From the NCBI GenBank assembly GCA_043788745.1, contig JAYVTO010000310.1, positions 9,315 through 73,314 on the forward strand: a stretch of 64,000 nt of DNA, given 5' to 3'. Made by a program: the position numbers and the translations under genes. The notes below the pieces were generated by a model. The model made no database searches and was not told where the DNA came from. It saw nothing but the letters and a program-made list of their open reading frames with translations. This DNA comes from JBBQWZ01 sp043788745 (lineage in GTDB: Bacteria > Acidobacteriota > Terriglobia > Bryobacterales > Bryobacteraceae). Below are positions 17,160 through 25,997 of this stretch, piece by piece; the first letter of the stretch is position 1, and each line of letters begins with the position of its first letter.

Positions 17160-18002
17160 TTACTCCAGCGGCGTTCTCAGCCGATTCAGTTCCTGCAGGT
17201 ACAGCCCGTTGTTCGGAAACCGTTCGTGCAGTTCCGCCAGCAGGCGACGCGCCTCGTCCGTGTTCTTGTCGCGCAAGGCAGCAACGGCGAGCAGTAGTTT
17301 GGCAAACGGCTCCAGATACCTTCCCTGTGCCGCCGTTACCCGTAATTGCGAAATGCCTTTCTCGCGATCGATCCGCGAGCCTGTCCATCGCAACAACAAC
17401 CGCACCGGAGCCGGCTTCAAGCTCAACAGGTACTGTTCAACTCCAGGCCCAAGATACGCGTCGTACATCTTCGGATTCAGCGCCAGCAGTCGATCCGCGA
17501 ATGTGCGCGCGTCTTTTGTGAATCCCAGCGCCGCAAAATCTTGTTTATCCACTAACGCCGCGTAATCCGCGCGCAAACCCAGGCTTAGCGACTTCGCGAA
17601 CAGCGCCGCTTCATCGTTTCCGGACTTCGCGAGCACCGCGTCGGCCAACCGCTCCGCCTGCTGGAGCTGGGCCATGAACTGCGATTTCGCTCGCGGATCG
17701 GGCATCAACCTGGCGCGCGACAAGAACTTCTGGTCGTGGACGAAGAACTCCGACTCAAGCGCTCCCAGCCGCGCCAACTCCGCGAATAAATGCGCCGCCG
17801 CCTCCGAAACAAACGCAAACGCATCTTCCGGATGCTCCTGCTTCCACGCCGTGAACACCTGCCGCGCTTCGTCGAACCGCAGGTCGTACATCTTCAGCCA
17901 ACCCGCGTGCAGGTTTCGTGCTGGCCCAGGCTGCTCTTCGCCGCGCAACGCCGCACAGCAAAGCAGCAGACTAACGAATTTCGAAATCGATCTCGAGTTC
18001 AT
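17160..18002 (-). CDS. Secreted TPR-like helical protein of unknown function
   Basis: The 280-residue product has a signal peptide (SISKFVSLLLCCAALRGEE, with a Cys pair that could suggest a lipoprotein but no clear lipobox). Helical repeats follow (LRFDEARQVFTAWKQEHPEDAFAFV, EPFAKLLLAVAALRDKNTDEARRLLAELHERFPNN split by other helices), resembling TPRs. Its start overlaps the end of the YceI gene by 32 bp, suggesting coupled translation. It may form a scaffold with the exported neighbours. No catalytic motif is seen. Confidence 0.72.
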   Translation of the reverse strand: MNSRSISKFVSLLLCCAALRGEEQPGPARNLHAGWLKMYDLRFDEARQVFTAWKQEHPEDAFAFVSEAAAHLFAELARLGALESEFFVHDQKFLSRARLMPDPRAKSQFMAQLQQAERLADAVLAKSGNDEAALFAKSLSLGLRADYAALVDKQDFAALGFTKDARTFADRLLALNPKMYDAYLGPGVEQYLLSLKPAPVRLLLRWTGSRIDREKGISQLRVTAAQGRYLEPFAKLLLAVAALRDKNTDEARRLLAELHERFPNNGLYLQELNRLRTPLE

Positions 18003-18525
18003 CCTTGACCTTTACCGTGCCCCCCGCAACACTCACCGGCTTGATGCCGAACTCCGTTTGCTTGATCCGCGTCCGTCCCGCGTAGGCGTCCCCATTCTTC
18101 CGGACGTCAAGGCGAACGGTCTTGCTGACACCATGCAGCGTCAGCGTGCCTTCCACTTTCCACACTGCGCCCGACTTCACGATGCTCGTCGAGCGAAACG
18201 CAATCGACGGGAACTTCGCGCTCTCGAGCGTCATCTCGTGCATGTCTTTCTGGATCGTCTTCTCGTCTTTTTCAGAGACTTTGGGGTCGGGCTTCACCGT
18301 CATCTTCGCCGCGTCCACCTGGAACGCAATGCGCGCTTCGCCGGTCTCGTTGTAAGTCCCCGCAGTAATCGGAGCCGCAATCCAATGGTCGTGCGCAAGC
18401 ACTGAAAGCAGCCCCGCTTTGAAAACGTGAACCGTCATGCTGCTCTTCTGGACGTCAATCGCCCGCTCCTCCGCTGCGACGCGGACCACCGCACAGATCA
18501 CCGCTCCTAATATCCGTAGTTTCAT
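17971..18525 (-). CDS. YceI-family periplasmic lipid-binding protein
   Basis: The 184-residue protein has a signal peptide (MKLRILGAVICAVVRVAAEE) and the YceI beta-barrel pattern: VQKSSMTVHVFKAG, the H-D-H step, AKFPSIAFRSTSIV, and the ending VKVKDELEIDFEI. Family members bind polyisoprenoid or long-chain lipids in a barrel. Its start overlaps the stop of the FAD monooxygenase by four bases (ATGA). That ties a lipid-binding protein to a flavin monooxygenase in one operon, so an isoprenoid substrate is possible, but this is inference. Confidence 0.88.
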   Translation of the reverse strand: MKLRILGAVICAVVRVAAEERAIDVQKSSMTVHVFKAGLLSVLAHDHWIAAPITAGTYNETGEARIAFQVDAAKMTVKPDPKVSEKDEKTIQKDMHEMTLESAKFPSIAFRSTSIVKSGAVWKVEGTLTLHGVSKTVRLDVRKNGDAYAGRTRIKQTEFGIKPVSVAGGTVKVKDELEIDFEIR

Positions 18526-19682
18526 GCCTTAACCTCGTAAGAATAAATTCGCTTCAAATTGCGTTCGAAGAGCCTTGCGGGCAGCATGCGCGTAACCTGC
18601 TGACGGCACGACACCAGCACTGGATGCTCCCATTGCCCGACCCAGCCGAGCAGCAACGAACGCTCGGTCAAGTGCCGCGTACGCGGTTCGCGCAGTGCCT
18701 CATAAGCGCGGAACGCGTGCGGCATGTCGCTCGAAGCACGCACGCAGTTCGCCAGCGTCCAGGCGTCTTCAATCGCCAGGCAGCCCCCCTGCCCGAGATT
18801 CGGTGTAAGTGGATGCGCCGCATCGCCCAGCAACGTCACCGCGCCTTTGCCCCAATGCCTCAACGGCGTCCGGTCGTGCGCGTCGTTGCGAAGAATCGAC
18901 TCCGCCGGTGTGCTGGCAATCAACTGCGGAATCGGTTCGTGCCAGTCGGCAAACGCCGAAAGCAACTCTTGTTTCCGCGCGCCCGGATCCGTGCTCCATC
19001 CCGTTGGGCGGATCGTGCGGCCCAGGTTCGTCGTGCCGTACCAAGTGAATCGTCCGGCTCCCATCGCGAGAATGCCGAAGCGTTTTCCCGGCCCCCACGT
19101 CTCGCTGTTGTGTTGCGCGGGCATGTTTGAGCCGGAGTAGAACCCGACGCCCCGGCTAATCGTATAGCCGCGAAACACCGGCTCTGCCTCCCCAAACAAG
19201 CTCGCGCGGACTCGTGACCGGATCCCATCCGCGCCGATCACCGCATCGCATTCGCGCTCTTGTCCGTTCTTGAATCGCACCCGCAGCCGCCCGCCGGCCT
19301 CGACAAGTGCTTCCAATTCGTGACCGAGATGAATGCTCTCGGCTGGAACGTGATCGAGCATCACCGAAAGCAGATCCGCACGATGCGTGCACAACGCCGG
19401 CACTTCGAAGCCGCCGAGTTCCAGGTCCATCAGAACGCGGCCGTCTTCGCGGCGAACCAGAAAATGGGTGGCGTCGCCGCTCTTCGCTTTCAACTCTTCG
19501 AGCAGACCCATGTCGCGCAGAGCACGCGTTGCGTTCGGCCACAGGCTCAACCCGGAGCCCACTTCGCCCACCTTCGGCGCGCGTTCGTAGACATCCGCCG
19601 CAACGCCCAGCCTGCGCAAAGCCACGGCGGTGGCCACGCCGCCGATCCCACCCCCGATAATGCAAATGCTTGGTTGAGCCAT
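18522..19682 (-). CDS. FAD-dependent monooxygenase (UbiH/salicylate hydroxylase-like)
   Basis: The protein of about 386 residues has the three class A flavin monooxygenase signatures: the GxGxxG dinucleotide site (CIIGGGIGGVATAVALRRLG), the GD-like VIGADGIRSRVR motif, and GDAAHPLTPNLGQGGCLAIEDA for the FAD ribityl chain. The family hydroxylates aromatic or isoprenoid substrates using NAD(P)H and O2; the substrate is not evident. ATG 19682 follows AAGG, and ATG 19703 is an alternative. It is the first gene of a five-gene minus-strand run with YceI, the TPR-like protein, the 46-residue protein and the propeller. Confidence 0.88.
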   Translation of the reverse strand: MAQPSICIIGGGIGGVATAVALRRLGVAADVYERAPKVGEVGSGLSLWPNATRALRDMGLLEELKAKSGDATHFLVRREDGRVLMDLELGGFEVPALCTHRADLLSVMLDHVPAESIHLGHELEALVEAGGRLRVRFKNGQERECDAVIGADGIRSRVRASLFGEAEPVFRGYTISRGVGFYSGSNMPAQHNSETWGPGKRFGILAMGAGRFTWYGTTNLGRTIRPTGWSTDPGARKQELLSAFADWHEPIPQLIASTPAESILRNDAHDRTPLRHWGKGAVTLLGDAAHPLTPNLGQGGCLAIEDAWTLANCVRASSDMPHAFRAYEALREPRTRHLTERSLLLGWVGQWEHPVLVSCRQQVTRMLPARLFERNLKRIYSYEVKA

Positions 19683-19907
19683 CGTGCCTTGCCGAACCGT
19701 CATTGTACTTCGGCCCAAATTAGTGACGTTGACAGATGGAAGACTGTTCCATCCCTGGCGCTTCCTTCAGGCTACCTAAAGGTGTGCCATACTGGAAGTC
19801 GAGGTTTGCAAGTTCCGCTAATTTGGCTCTTTCGATTCGACCGGTCCAACCGCATTGTCCGATCCTGCCGAGATTCGCTGCTCTTCAAATTCTAGAAAGA
19901 AGATCAA

Positions 19908-20222
19908 ATGATTAACATTTTTGTTGGTAATCTCAGCTACGGCGCGACCGAAGATTCGGTGCGTTCTCTGTTTGAGCAATACGGAACGGTCGAGCGCGTG
20001 AGCATCGTCACGGATCGCGAAACCGGCCAGGCGAAGGGATTCGGATTCGTTGAGATGAGCGGAGCCGAAGAAGCACAGCGCGCGATCGACAACTTGAACG
20101 GCCGCGAACTGAACGGTCGCGCGTTGACAATCAACGAAGCGCGTCCGAAGGCCGAGCGCAGCTTCGGCGGCGGCGGCGGCGGTGGCGGACAGCGCCGCGG
20201 CAACAACAACAACCGCTGGTAA
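19908..20222 (+). CDS. RRM-type RNA-binding protein with glycine/asparagine tail
   Basis: The 104-residue protein is one RNA-recognition motif with RNP2 IFVGNLSY (residues 3-10) and RNP1 KGFGFVEM (residues about 43-50), followed by a Gly-rich, Arg/Asn tail. Bacterial single-RRM proteins of this kind are often cold-responsive and may act as RNA chaperones. AGAAAGAAGA precedes the ATG. A strong terminator follows at 20251-20283. It stands alone, and a long AT-richer leader could carry cold-shock control, though no element was identified. Confidence 0.93.
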   Translation: MINIFVGNLSYGATEDSVRSLFEQYGTVERVSIVTDRETGQAKGFGFVEMSGAEEAQRAIDNLNGRELNGRALTINEARPKAERSFGGGGGGGGQRRGNNNNRW

Positions 20223-20250
20223 CTTCGGTCGGAGACCAGTTGTAGAAATG

Positions 20251-20283
20251 AAAAAGGGCAGCGCGCGAGCGCTGCCCTTTTTT
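20251..20283. terminator. Bidirectional rho-independent terminator
   Basis: AAAAAGGGCAGCGC and GCGCTGCCCTTTTTT pair around a GCGA loop, with a T run on both strands. It lies between the convergent RRM gene and STAS gene and should serve both. Confidence 0.92.
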
Positions 20284-20324
20284 GCATTCCGTGGTCTCAG
20301 GCACTCGCCTCATCCCTCGAACGC

Positions 20325-20735
20325 CTACTCGTCCTTCTCACTCTGCTGCACGAAGTTCAGAATGTCGAACCGCTCGATCTTGCGATCCGGAAAAAAGCTG
20401 TTCACCGCGTCGCGCTCGTCGCTGAACGTCTCGAAAATCGTGTGGAGTTTGGTAAGGTACAGCAACTCGATGTTGCGCTTGTTGAGCTTTAACAACTTCA
20501 CCGCGCCACCTGCTTTTTGCGCCGCCGTGTAGCACATCACCAAACTGCCGAGTCCGGTCGAATCGATGTACGCCAAATCCGCCAAATCGAGCACGAAACG
20601 ATTCTGTTGTTTCGCAATCTCACTCACCACCCGATCCCGGATGGTGTCCGCGACACCAACCGTCAGGCGGCCATCTAGCTTAAAGATCGTGACACCGTCA
20701 AGCGCGCGTTGCTGTATGTCAAAACTCACTCCCAC
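20325..20735 (-). CDS. STAS-domain anti-anti-sigma factor-like protein
   Basis: The 136-residue protein matches SpoIIAA/RsbV-type STAS domains: TIFKLDGRLTVG and FVLDLADLAYIDSTGLGSLVM, with the Ser in DSTGLG as the usual phosphorylation site (near residue 60). The C-terminal 40 residues (FETFSDERDAVNSFF) extend the domain a little. Such proteins switch partners with an anti-sigma kinase. No kinase or phosphatase partner is adjacent, so the pathway is unknown. Confidence 0.9.
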   Translation of the reverse strand: MGVSFDIQQRALDGVTIFKLDGRLTVGVADTIRDRVVSEIAKQQNRFVLDLADLAYIDSTGLGSLVMCYTAAQKAGGAVKLLKLNKRNIELLYLTKLHTIFETFSDERDAVNSFFPDRKIERFDILNFVQQSEKDE

Positions 20736-20866
20736 AATCTTAGACTAACTGAGACGAATGTAGAGGGCGGTGTGATCCGCCTGCCGCCATGACGCTCCGA
20801 AAGCCCGGCGGAATCGCTACGGCCCCAAACAGCGGGCCTGACGTATCTATGCAACTCTGAACGTAG

Positions 20867-22297
20867 ATGAGAAACACCAGGATCGTCGCCACCATTGGGC
20901 CAGCCTCCGAGGACCCGTCCCTCATCGGGAACCTGCTGTTGGCCGGCGTCGACGTGTTTCGGATGAATGCGTCGCACGGAACCCTCGAGGCACATGCGGC
21001 GCGCATCCGCGCCATTCGTGAAGCAGCCCGCGAGTTGCACCTGTTCCCCGGTATTCTGCTGGACCTGCAGGGGCCCAAGATTCGCTTGGGACGTTTCGAA
21101 GGCGGACGCGCCACGCTCGAAACAGGTGCCGGATTCACGCTGACCACCCAGCCCTGCCAGGGCACCGCGGCGCTCGCCAGCACAACGTTTCTATCGCTTC
21201 CGAACGACGTCAAGCCGGGCAATCGCGTACTGCTCGCCGATGGCGCGGTTGAACTGCGAGCCATAAAGATCGAACCGGCGAGCGTTCACTTCGAAGTTGT
21301 TTCGGGCGGCACCATCAAAGACCAACAGGGCATCAATCTCCCCGGAATTGCCTTGAGTGTCCCGTCGATGACCGGGAAAGACCGCGAAGATCTCGCCTTC
21401 GGATTACAGCAAGGCGTTGACTTCGTGGCGCTATCCTTCGTGCGCAGTCCGGAAGATATCTCCGCACTGCGAAGTCTCCTGCGCCTTGCCGGCAGCGAAC
21501 TCCCGATCGTCGCAAAGATCGAAAAGCCGGAAGCCCTGGACCACCTCGACGCGATTCTAGCGCTGGCCGACGGCGTCATGGTTGCCCGCGGAGACTTGGG
21601 CGTAGAGGTCGCCCTGGCTCGAGTTCCCGGCATTCAGAAGACGATCATTGAAAAGGCGCGACTGCAAGGCAAGTTTGTGATCACGGCAACGCAAATGCTC
21701 GAATCCATGATCGAGCACTCTGCGCCCACGCGGGCCGAAGTCAGCGACGTCGCGAACGCCATCTTTGACGGCACCGATGCGGTGATGCTTTCCGGGGAAA
21801 CCGCCGCTGGCAAGTATCCTCTGGAAGCAGTGCGTATGATGGCCGGGATCGCTGTGGAGGCGGAACGCTATCTGAAAAGCAAACAGTTTCCCGAACCGCC
21901 CCTGAGCGCGAATCCCACGCAGCCTGAAATTATCGCCGCAGCCGCCTATCGTGCGGGACTCGCCGCGAGCGTCCAGGCAATTGGCGCATTCACCGCGTCC
22001 GGCAACACCCCGCGACGGATCGCGCGCTTCCGCCCGCACGTGCCGCAATATGCATTCTGCGAAACCGAAGCCGTTGCAAGATCGCTATCCGTGATCTATG
22101 GCGTGCGGACGATAGCGCCGGTTGTTGTGGATTCGATCGAAGCAATGCTCGCCGTATGCGATCTCCAATTGTCGGGCGAGACATGGTCTGCGATTGGAGA
22201 CCACGTGGTGCTTGTGGCGGGCGCCCCGTTCGGAATTCCGGAAAGCGCCAACATGATCCAACTGCACCGATTGCGCGCGGTTGACCTTCGCCCGTAA
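20867..22297 (+). CDS. pyk: Pyruvate kinase
   Basis: Pyruvate kinase makes pyruvate and ATP from phosphoenolpyruvate in glycolysis. The 476-residue protein has TRIVATIGPAS at the start, DVFRMNASHG (the usual form is R-x-N-F-S-H-G), GILLDLQGPKIRLG, and VAKIEKPEALDHLDAIL with the catalytic Lys. MVARGDLGVEVAL with Mg ligands, TATQMLESM, and GTDAVMLSGETAAGKYP are also present. The barrel, lid and C-terminal domain are all there and length is normal. It is a single gene, starting just after a gap opposite the STAS gene. Confidence 0.97.
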   Translation: MRNTRIVATIGPASEDPSLIGNLLLAGVDVFRMNASHGTLEAHAARIRAIREAARELHLFPGILLDLQGPKIRLGRFEGGRATLETGAGFTLTTQPCQGTAALASTTFLSLPNDVKPGNRVLLADGAVELRAIKIEPASVHFEVVSGGTIKDQQGINLPGIALSVPSMTGKDREDLAFGLQQGVDFVALSFVRSPEDISALRSLLRLAGSELPIVAKIEKPEALDHLDAILALADGVMVARGDLGVEVALARVPGIQKTIIEKARLQGKFVITATQMLESMIEHSAPTRAEVSDVANAIFDGTDAVMLSGETAAGKYPLEAVRMMAGIAVEAERYLKSKQFPEPPLSANPTQPEIIAAAAYRAGLAASVQAIGAFTASGNTPRRIARFRPHVPQYAFCETEAVARSLSVIYGVRTIAPVVVDSIEAMLAVCDLQLSGETWSAIGDHVVLVAGAPFGIPESANMIQLHRLRAVDLRP

Positions 22298-22301
22298 CGG
22301 T

Positions 22302-22335
22302 GAGAGCGGAAGCGAGTATGCCCGCCTCCGCTCTC
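22302..22335. terminator. Probable terminator hairpin after pyk
   Basis: GAGAGCGGA and TCCGCTCTC form a perfect 9-bp stem around a 16-nt loop starting five bases after the pyk stop. The following CGTCTCTTGG is only weakly T-rich, so termination efficiency is uncertain. Confidence 0.5.
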
Positions 22336-22364
22336 CGTCTCTTGGGGTGAGGAGAATCGAACGG

Positions 22365-22709
22365 CTACTTGGAACCCGCGGCCGTGGCTTCGCCCGTGAA
22401 CACGAGCGTCGTCTTCGTTCCGCCGAGGCGGATTTCTTCCACGCGATTTTTGCCGTCCGCGACGCCGTAGCGAATGGACGTCGTGCTGAACTTCTGGTCG
22501 CCGCTGGTCGTCTTCACCGTGGCTTCCACCGACTTCTTGCCGTTCTTCAACGTGGCCTTGTCGCCGCTCACTGCAATCTTGTAATCGCCCGGCTTCAGCT
22601 CTTCTCCGCCGATGAATGCCTTCTCGAACAGCGTCACGTTGGTGGCCGAACCAGCAGCGCTCGCCACGGCGAGTGCGACGGTAGCGAAAGACAAAAATAC
22701 CTTCTTCAT
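22365..22709 (-). CDS. Small secreted protein of unknown function
   Basis: The 114-residue product has a signal peptide (MKKVFLSFATVALAVASAAGS). The mature chain is a compact beta protein with FIGGEELKPGDYKIAVSGD, KKSVEATVKTTSGDQKF and EEIRLGGTKTTLVF. Small exported proteins of this design, with a GEELKPGDYK-type motif, are frequent in Acidobacteria; no biochemical role is known to me. A leader of about 200 bp separates it from miaA, which is on the same strand upstream. Confidence 0.8.
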   Translation of the reverse strand: MKKVFLSFATVALAVASAAGSATNVTLFEKAFIGGEELKPGDYKIAVSGDKATLKNGKKSVEATVKTTSGDQKFSTTSIRYGVADGKNRVEEIRLGGTKTTLVFTGEATAAGSK

Positions 22710-22946
22710 TGTGTTAGCTCCTTATGTTCTTTCTGTCCAGACACCGGTGGCCTGGACGTCGATCCAGACCCCGGTGAATGCATCCCGGATCTTGCTTCGA
22801 TGTCAACGGCGACCGCCGGTTGGCGGTCGGTTGAATGGGTTCTTAACGGTCGTTTGTTCGTTGCTCGGAGGCTGCTGCCTCACACAATGAATATACGATC
22901 CAACGATGAATTGGTTCCGCAATTTCGATGATTTTCCGGTAAACAA

Positions 22947-23885
22947 TTACGACGAAAAGTGTTTGTGCCACGAGCGAACACTAACGAGTGCCAACTGTCG
23001 CGTTTCCGGACTTCGTCCGAATCCTTCGATCCAAACGACTCCGCTCTCCCGACGGAACCAAGTCATCTGCCGTTTGGAATACTGCCGTGTCTCGAGCTGC
23101 GTGGACGCAATCGCTTCCTTGATCGAGAGCCCGCTACGAACCGCGGAGAGTGCCTGCTTGTACCCCAACGATTCGAAGGGTTTCTCCTCGCCCGTCAGCC
23201 CAGCCGCCAGCAAACTTTGCACTTCCGTCAGCAGGCCATGCCGAAACATCGCCTCCGTCCGCGCGTTCAGCGCTTCCTGCAACTCCGCCCTCGGCGGATT
23301 CAAACCGATCTTATAGATATCGAAACCCTGCAGTGGCTCCGGGGGGTTGGCGATCACCGCGGTCAGGGGCGCTCGTGCGCGGATTGTCACTTCGATGGCA
23401 CGAATTAGTTTCTGTCTGTCATTCCTGTGAATGCGGCGTGACGATGTTCGATCGAGCCGGCGCAAAATGCGGTGCAGCGACCCGGGTCGCTTCGCTTCGC
23501 GGAGTTCCAATCGGACGCGCAGCGCTTCGTCCCGCACCGGTGCGGGCGCCAGGCCCTCCAGCAGCGCTTTTAAGTAGAAGCCCGTCCCGCCAGTCACAAT
23601 CGGCGTCCGTCCCCGATTCGCGATCTCCCGCACCGTCGCCCGCGCTAGCCGCAGGTAATCTCCCGCCGTAAAGCTCTCTCCAGGGTCTGCGACGTCGATC
23701 AGATGATGCGGGACCGCCGACCGCTCCGCGACGCTGACCTTCGCCGTCCCAATGTCGAAGCCGCGATAAACCTGTAACGAATCGCAGTTGACAATTTCCG
23801 CGGGAAACTCCGAGGCCAGAGACAATGCCAGGGCGGATTTTCCCGAGCCCGTCGGCCCAAGAACCACGAGGAGCGGCTGCTGCAC
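22947..23885 (-). CDS. miaA: tRNA dimethylallyltransferase
   Basis: MiaA adds the dimethylallyl group to A37 of tRNAs reading UNN codons. The 312-residue protein has the P-loop LVVLGPTGSGKSALA at the start, NCDSLQVYRGFDIGTAK with the catalytic Asp, VPHHLIDV, and VTGGTGFYLKALLEG. FESLGYKQAL and the basic TRQYSKRQMTWFR tail also match. Length and motifs fit the bacterial enzyme. It uses dimethylallyl diphosphate, which the pathway including ispG at 7434 provides, although the genes are not linked. Confidence 0.97.
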   Translation of the reverse strand: MQQPLLVVLGPTGSGKSALALSLASEFPAEIVNCDSLQVYRGFDIGTAKVSVAERSAVPHHLIDVADPGESFTAGDYLRLARATVREIANRGRTPIVTGGTGFYLKALLEGLAPAPVRDEALRVRLELREAKRPGSLHRILRRLDRTSSRRIHRNDRQKLIRAIEVTIRARAPLTAVIANPPEPLQGFDIYKIGLNPPRAELQEALNARTEAMFRHGLLTEVQSLLAAGLTGEEKPFESLGYKQALSAVRSGLSIKEAIASTQLETRQYSKRQMTWFRRESGVVWIEGFGRSPETRQLALVSVRSWHKHFSS

Positions 23886-24200
23886 CTTTCCAGCCTACCA
23901 ACCCGGGTCCACGCCGCGGAGTATTTCACTCGGCGCGATCTGGCCGGCCCCGCCTTACCAAACGAAGCCAAACGAAGCCAAACGAAGCCAAGTTTGCTAC
24001 TATCTTATATAGGATCAATCGTTTACGGACGTGCGCCAGCCGCCCCAAGGGGACTCCCAACGGTTCGTTCGTATGGTGGAAAGGCCGAAGTGCCGATCAG
24101 TCCCACTCGGGGACGAGCACGAAGCGCGGATTCGGGTTGCGATTGGGACCCGGCTTCGGCTAGACTAACCCTTCAAGAACTTATGAGGCCATAAGGAAGA
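23886..24200. other. 315-bp divergent intergenic region
   Basis: This lies between miaA (minus) and the lytic transglycosylase gene (plus), so it should hold both promoters. It contains the triple decamer repeat at 23961-23990 and an A-rich patch around 23990-24010. No gene was recognised. Confidence 0.5.
23961..23990 (+). repeat. Three tandem copies of a 10-bp unit
   Basis: AACGAAGCCA is repeated three times without a mismatch, with a partial fourth copy (CCA) in front. The period is close to one helical turn, so the copies lie on one face of the DNA. It could be a regulator site in the miaA/transglycosylase promoter region or a simple slippage product. Confidence 0.85.
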
Positions 24201-25997
24201 ATGCGAATCCTGTCCAGACTTTCTTTGGTGCTTGCGGGCGCGGCCGTTATCGCGGGTCCGGCGCTGCAGGCGGCCAAAAAGCCGGTCTACCGCATGACCT
24301 TCATGCCCCCCGCCGCAAAGCCCATCCCCCAAGCCGTCCTCATTACCGAAACGCCTCTCATCGAGCCCGATCCCTACGGCCGCGAAGTGGCTGCGCTTGA
24401 ACTCCGCGGGATTCCGAAGTTGTCGCGGCCGTCCGATGTCGAGTTCCGCCTCCGCCAAGCCGACGAATATTTCGCCGAAGGCAAGAAAGCATATCAGGAA
24501 GGGAAGGGAGACGAGGCGCGACGTGCCTTCAACCGCGCGATTGACGCTCTACTTGGTCCAAAGGACGGCCAAGGCGCTCGTGAGGCACTGCCCGAGCCGG
24601 GCCCTGAGCGCGCACGCCTGGAGCGCCGTCTCGAGCAAATGGTCGACGACATCTACCATTACGATCTGGATGGTCTTGGCGCCTCGGACTCGAATGACAA
24701 AGTTGCCTACGACAAGGCGCCCCTCGACAACATCCTAAACTTAACGCTTCCCGTGGATCCTGAGCTGAAGAAGAAGGTCACCGAAGAAATTCGCGTTACC
24801 TCCTCCGGTTTGCCGCTGGAGGAAGCCGACGCCGTCACCAGTTACATCAACTTCTTCTCGAGCGACCGTGGCCGCCGCACCATCATCGCCGGCTTGAAGC
24901 GCGCGGGGCGCTATTCCCCGATGATCCAGCGGATTCTCGCCGAAGAAGGCGTGCCGCAGGAACTCATCTTCCTCGCTCAGGCAGAGTCGGGCTTCCTTCC
25001 CCGCGCTGTGTCGAACAAGAAGGCCGTCGGCATGTGGCAGTTCGTGCAGTTCCGGGGACGCGAGTACGGGTTGAACCAAACGCCCGCCACCGATGACCGT
25101 CTGGATCCGGAAAAGTCGACGCGCGCCGCGGCGCGCCACCTGCGCGATCTCTACAAGCAATTCGGCGACTGGTATCTGGCGATTGCGGCCTACAACTGCG
25201 GACCCTACTGCGTCGAGCACGCCGTGGCTCGCACCGGCTACGCGGATTTCTGGAAGCTACGTTCGCTCGGCGTGCTCCCCAAGGAAACTACCAACTACGT
25301 GCCGATCATCGTGGCGATGACGATCATGATGAAGAACGCCCCGAGCTACGGCCTGGACAACGTAGTGCCCGATCCGGCGCTGGAGTGGGAAACGATCAAG
25401 CTGACCTCGGCGACGCACATCGCGCTGATTGCCGATGCGTCCGATCGCCCGCTTTCTGAAATTCGTGAATTGAACCCCGCGCTGCTGAAGCCGGTGGCAC
25501 CCGCAGGCTATGAACTCCATGTGCCGAAAGGCGCCGTGGGCAACGTTGAGACCGCGTTCGCGCTGGTTCCCGAATCGCATCGCGCCACCTGGCGCATGCA
25601 CCGTGTGGCCCACGGCGAAACGCTGGCTTCGATCGCTAAGCGGTATGGGATGGCTGCGACGTCGATTACGGCCGTCAATCGCGAAGTGCAAACGCCCGAG
25701 GCTGGCGAGATGCTGATCATTCCGGCAGCCTACCAGACCGATCAGAGCTTCCTGCCGCGCACCTACGGCGTTTCCGCCGCGCGCAACCGGCGCCCCGCAA
25801 CCCGCGGCGGAACTAAACAGGCAACTGCCGGTCATGCCTCCGCGGCCCGCGGTAAAGCCAAGGGCCCCGTTACCGCCCAAGCCGGAGCCCGGCGTCCGGC
25901 CACGCGTCCCACGGCAACCGTACGCAAACCGGCAGCGAAACCGGCGGCGACGCGCCGTCCCGTAGCGGCTGGCGTTGCGACAGCGGCACTGCGCTAG
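24201..25997 (+). CDS. MltD-like lytic transglycosylase with LysM domain
   Basis: The 598-residue protein has a signal peptide (RILSRLSLVLAGAAVIAGPA). After a linker of about 180 residues comes an SLT domain at about 240-370: EELIFLAQAESGF-like LAQAESGFLPRAVS with the catalytic Glu, AVGMWQFVQFRGREYGL, and WYLAIAAYNCGP. LysM-like segments follow (LSEIRELNPALLKPV, then HRVAHGETLASIAKRYGM), and the tail of about 75 residues is Ala/Arg/Pro-rich. The enzyme cleaves peptidoglycan with anhydromuramic acid formation, in the periplasm. The basic tail may bind the wall. Confidence 0.93.
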   Translation: MRILSRLSLVLAGAAVIAGPALQAAKKPVYRMTFMPPAAKPIPQAVLITETPLIEPDPYGREVAALELRGIPKLSRPSDVEFRLRQADEYFAEGKKAYQEGKGDEARRAFNRAIDALLGPKDGQGAREALPEPGPERARLERRLEQMVDDIYHYDLDGLGASDSNDKVAYDKAPLDNILNLTLPVDPELKKKVTEEIRVTSSGLPLEEADAVTSYINFFSSDRGRRTIIAGLKRAGRYSPMIQRILAEEGVPQELIFLAQAESGFLPRAVSNKKAVGMWQFVQFRGREYGLNQTPATDDRLDPEKSTRAAARHLRDLYKQFGDWYLAIAAYNCGPYCVEHAVARTGYADFWKLRSLGVLPKETTNYVPIIVAMTIMMKNAPSYGLDNVVPDPALEWETIKLTSATHIALIADASDRPLSEIRELNPALLKPVAPAGYELHVPKGAVGNVETAFALVPESHRATWRMHRVAHGETLASIAKRYGMAATSITAVNREVQTPEAGEMLIIPAAYQTDQSFLPRTYGVSAARNRRPATRGGTKQATAGHASAARGKAKGPVTAQAGARRPATRPTATVRKPAAKPAATRRPVAAGVATAALR

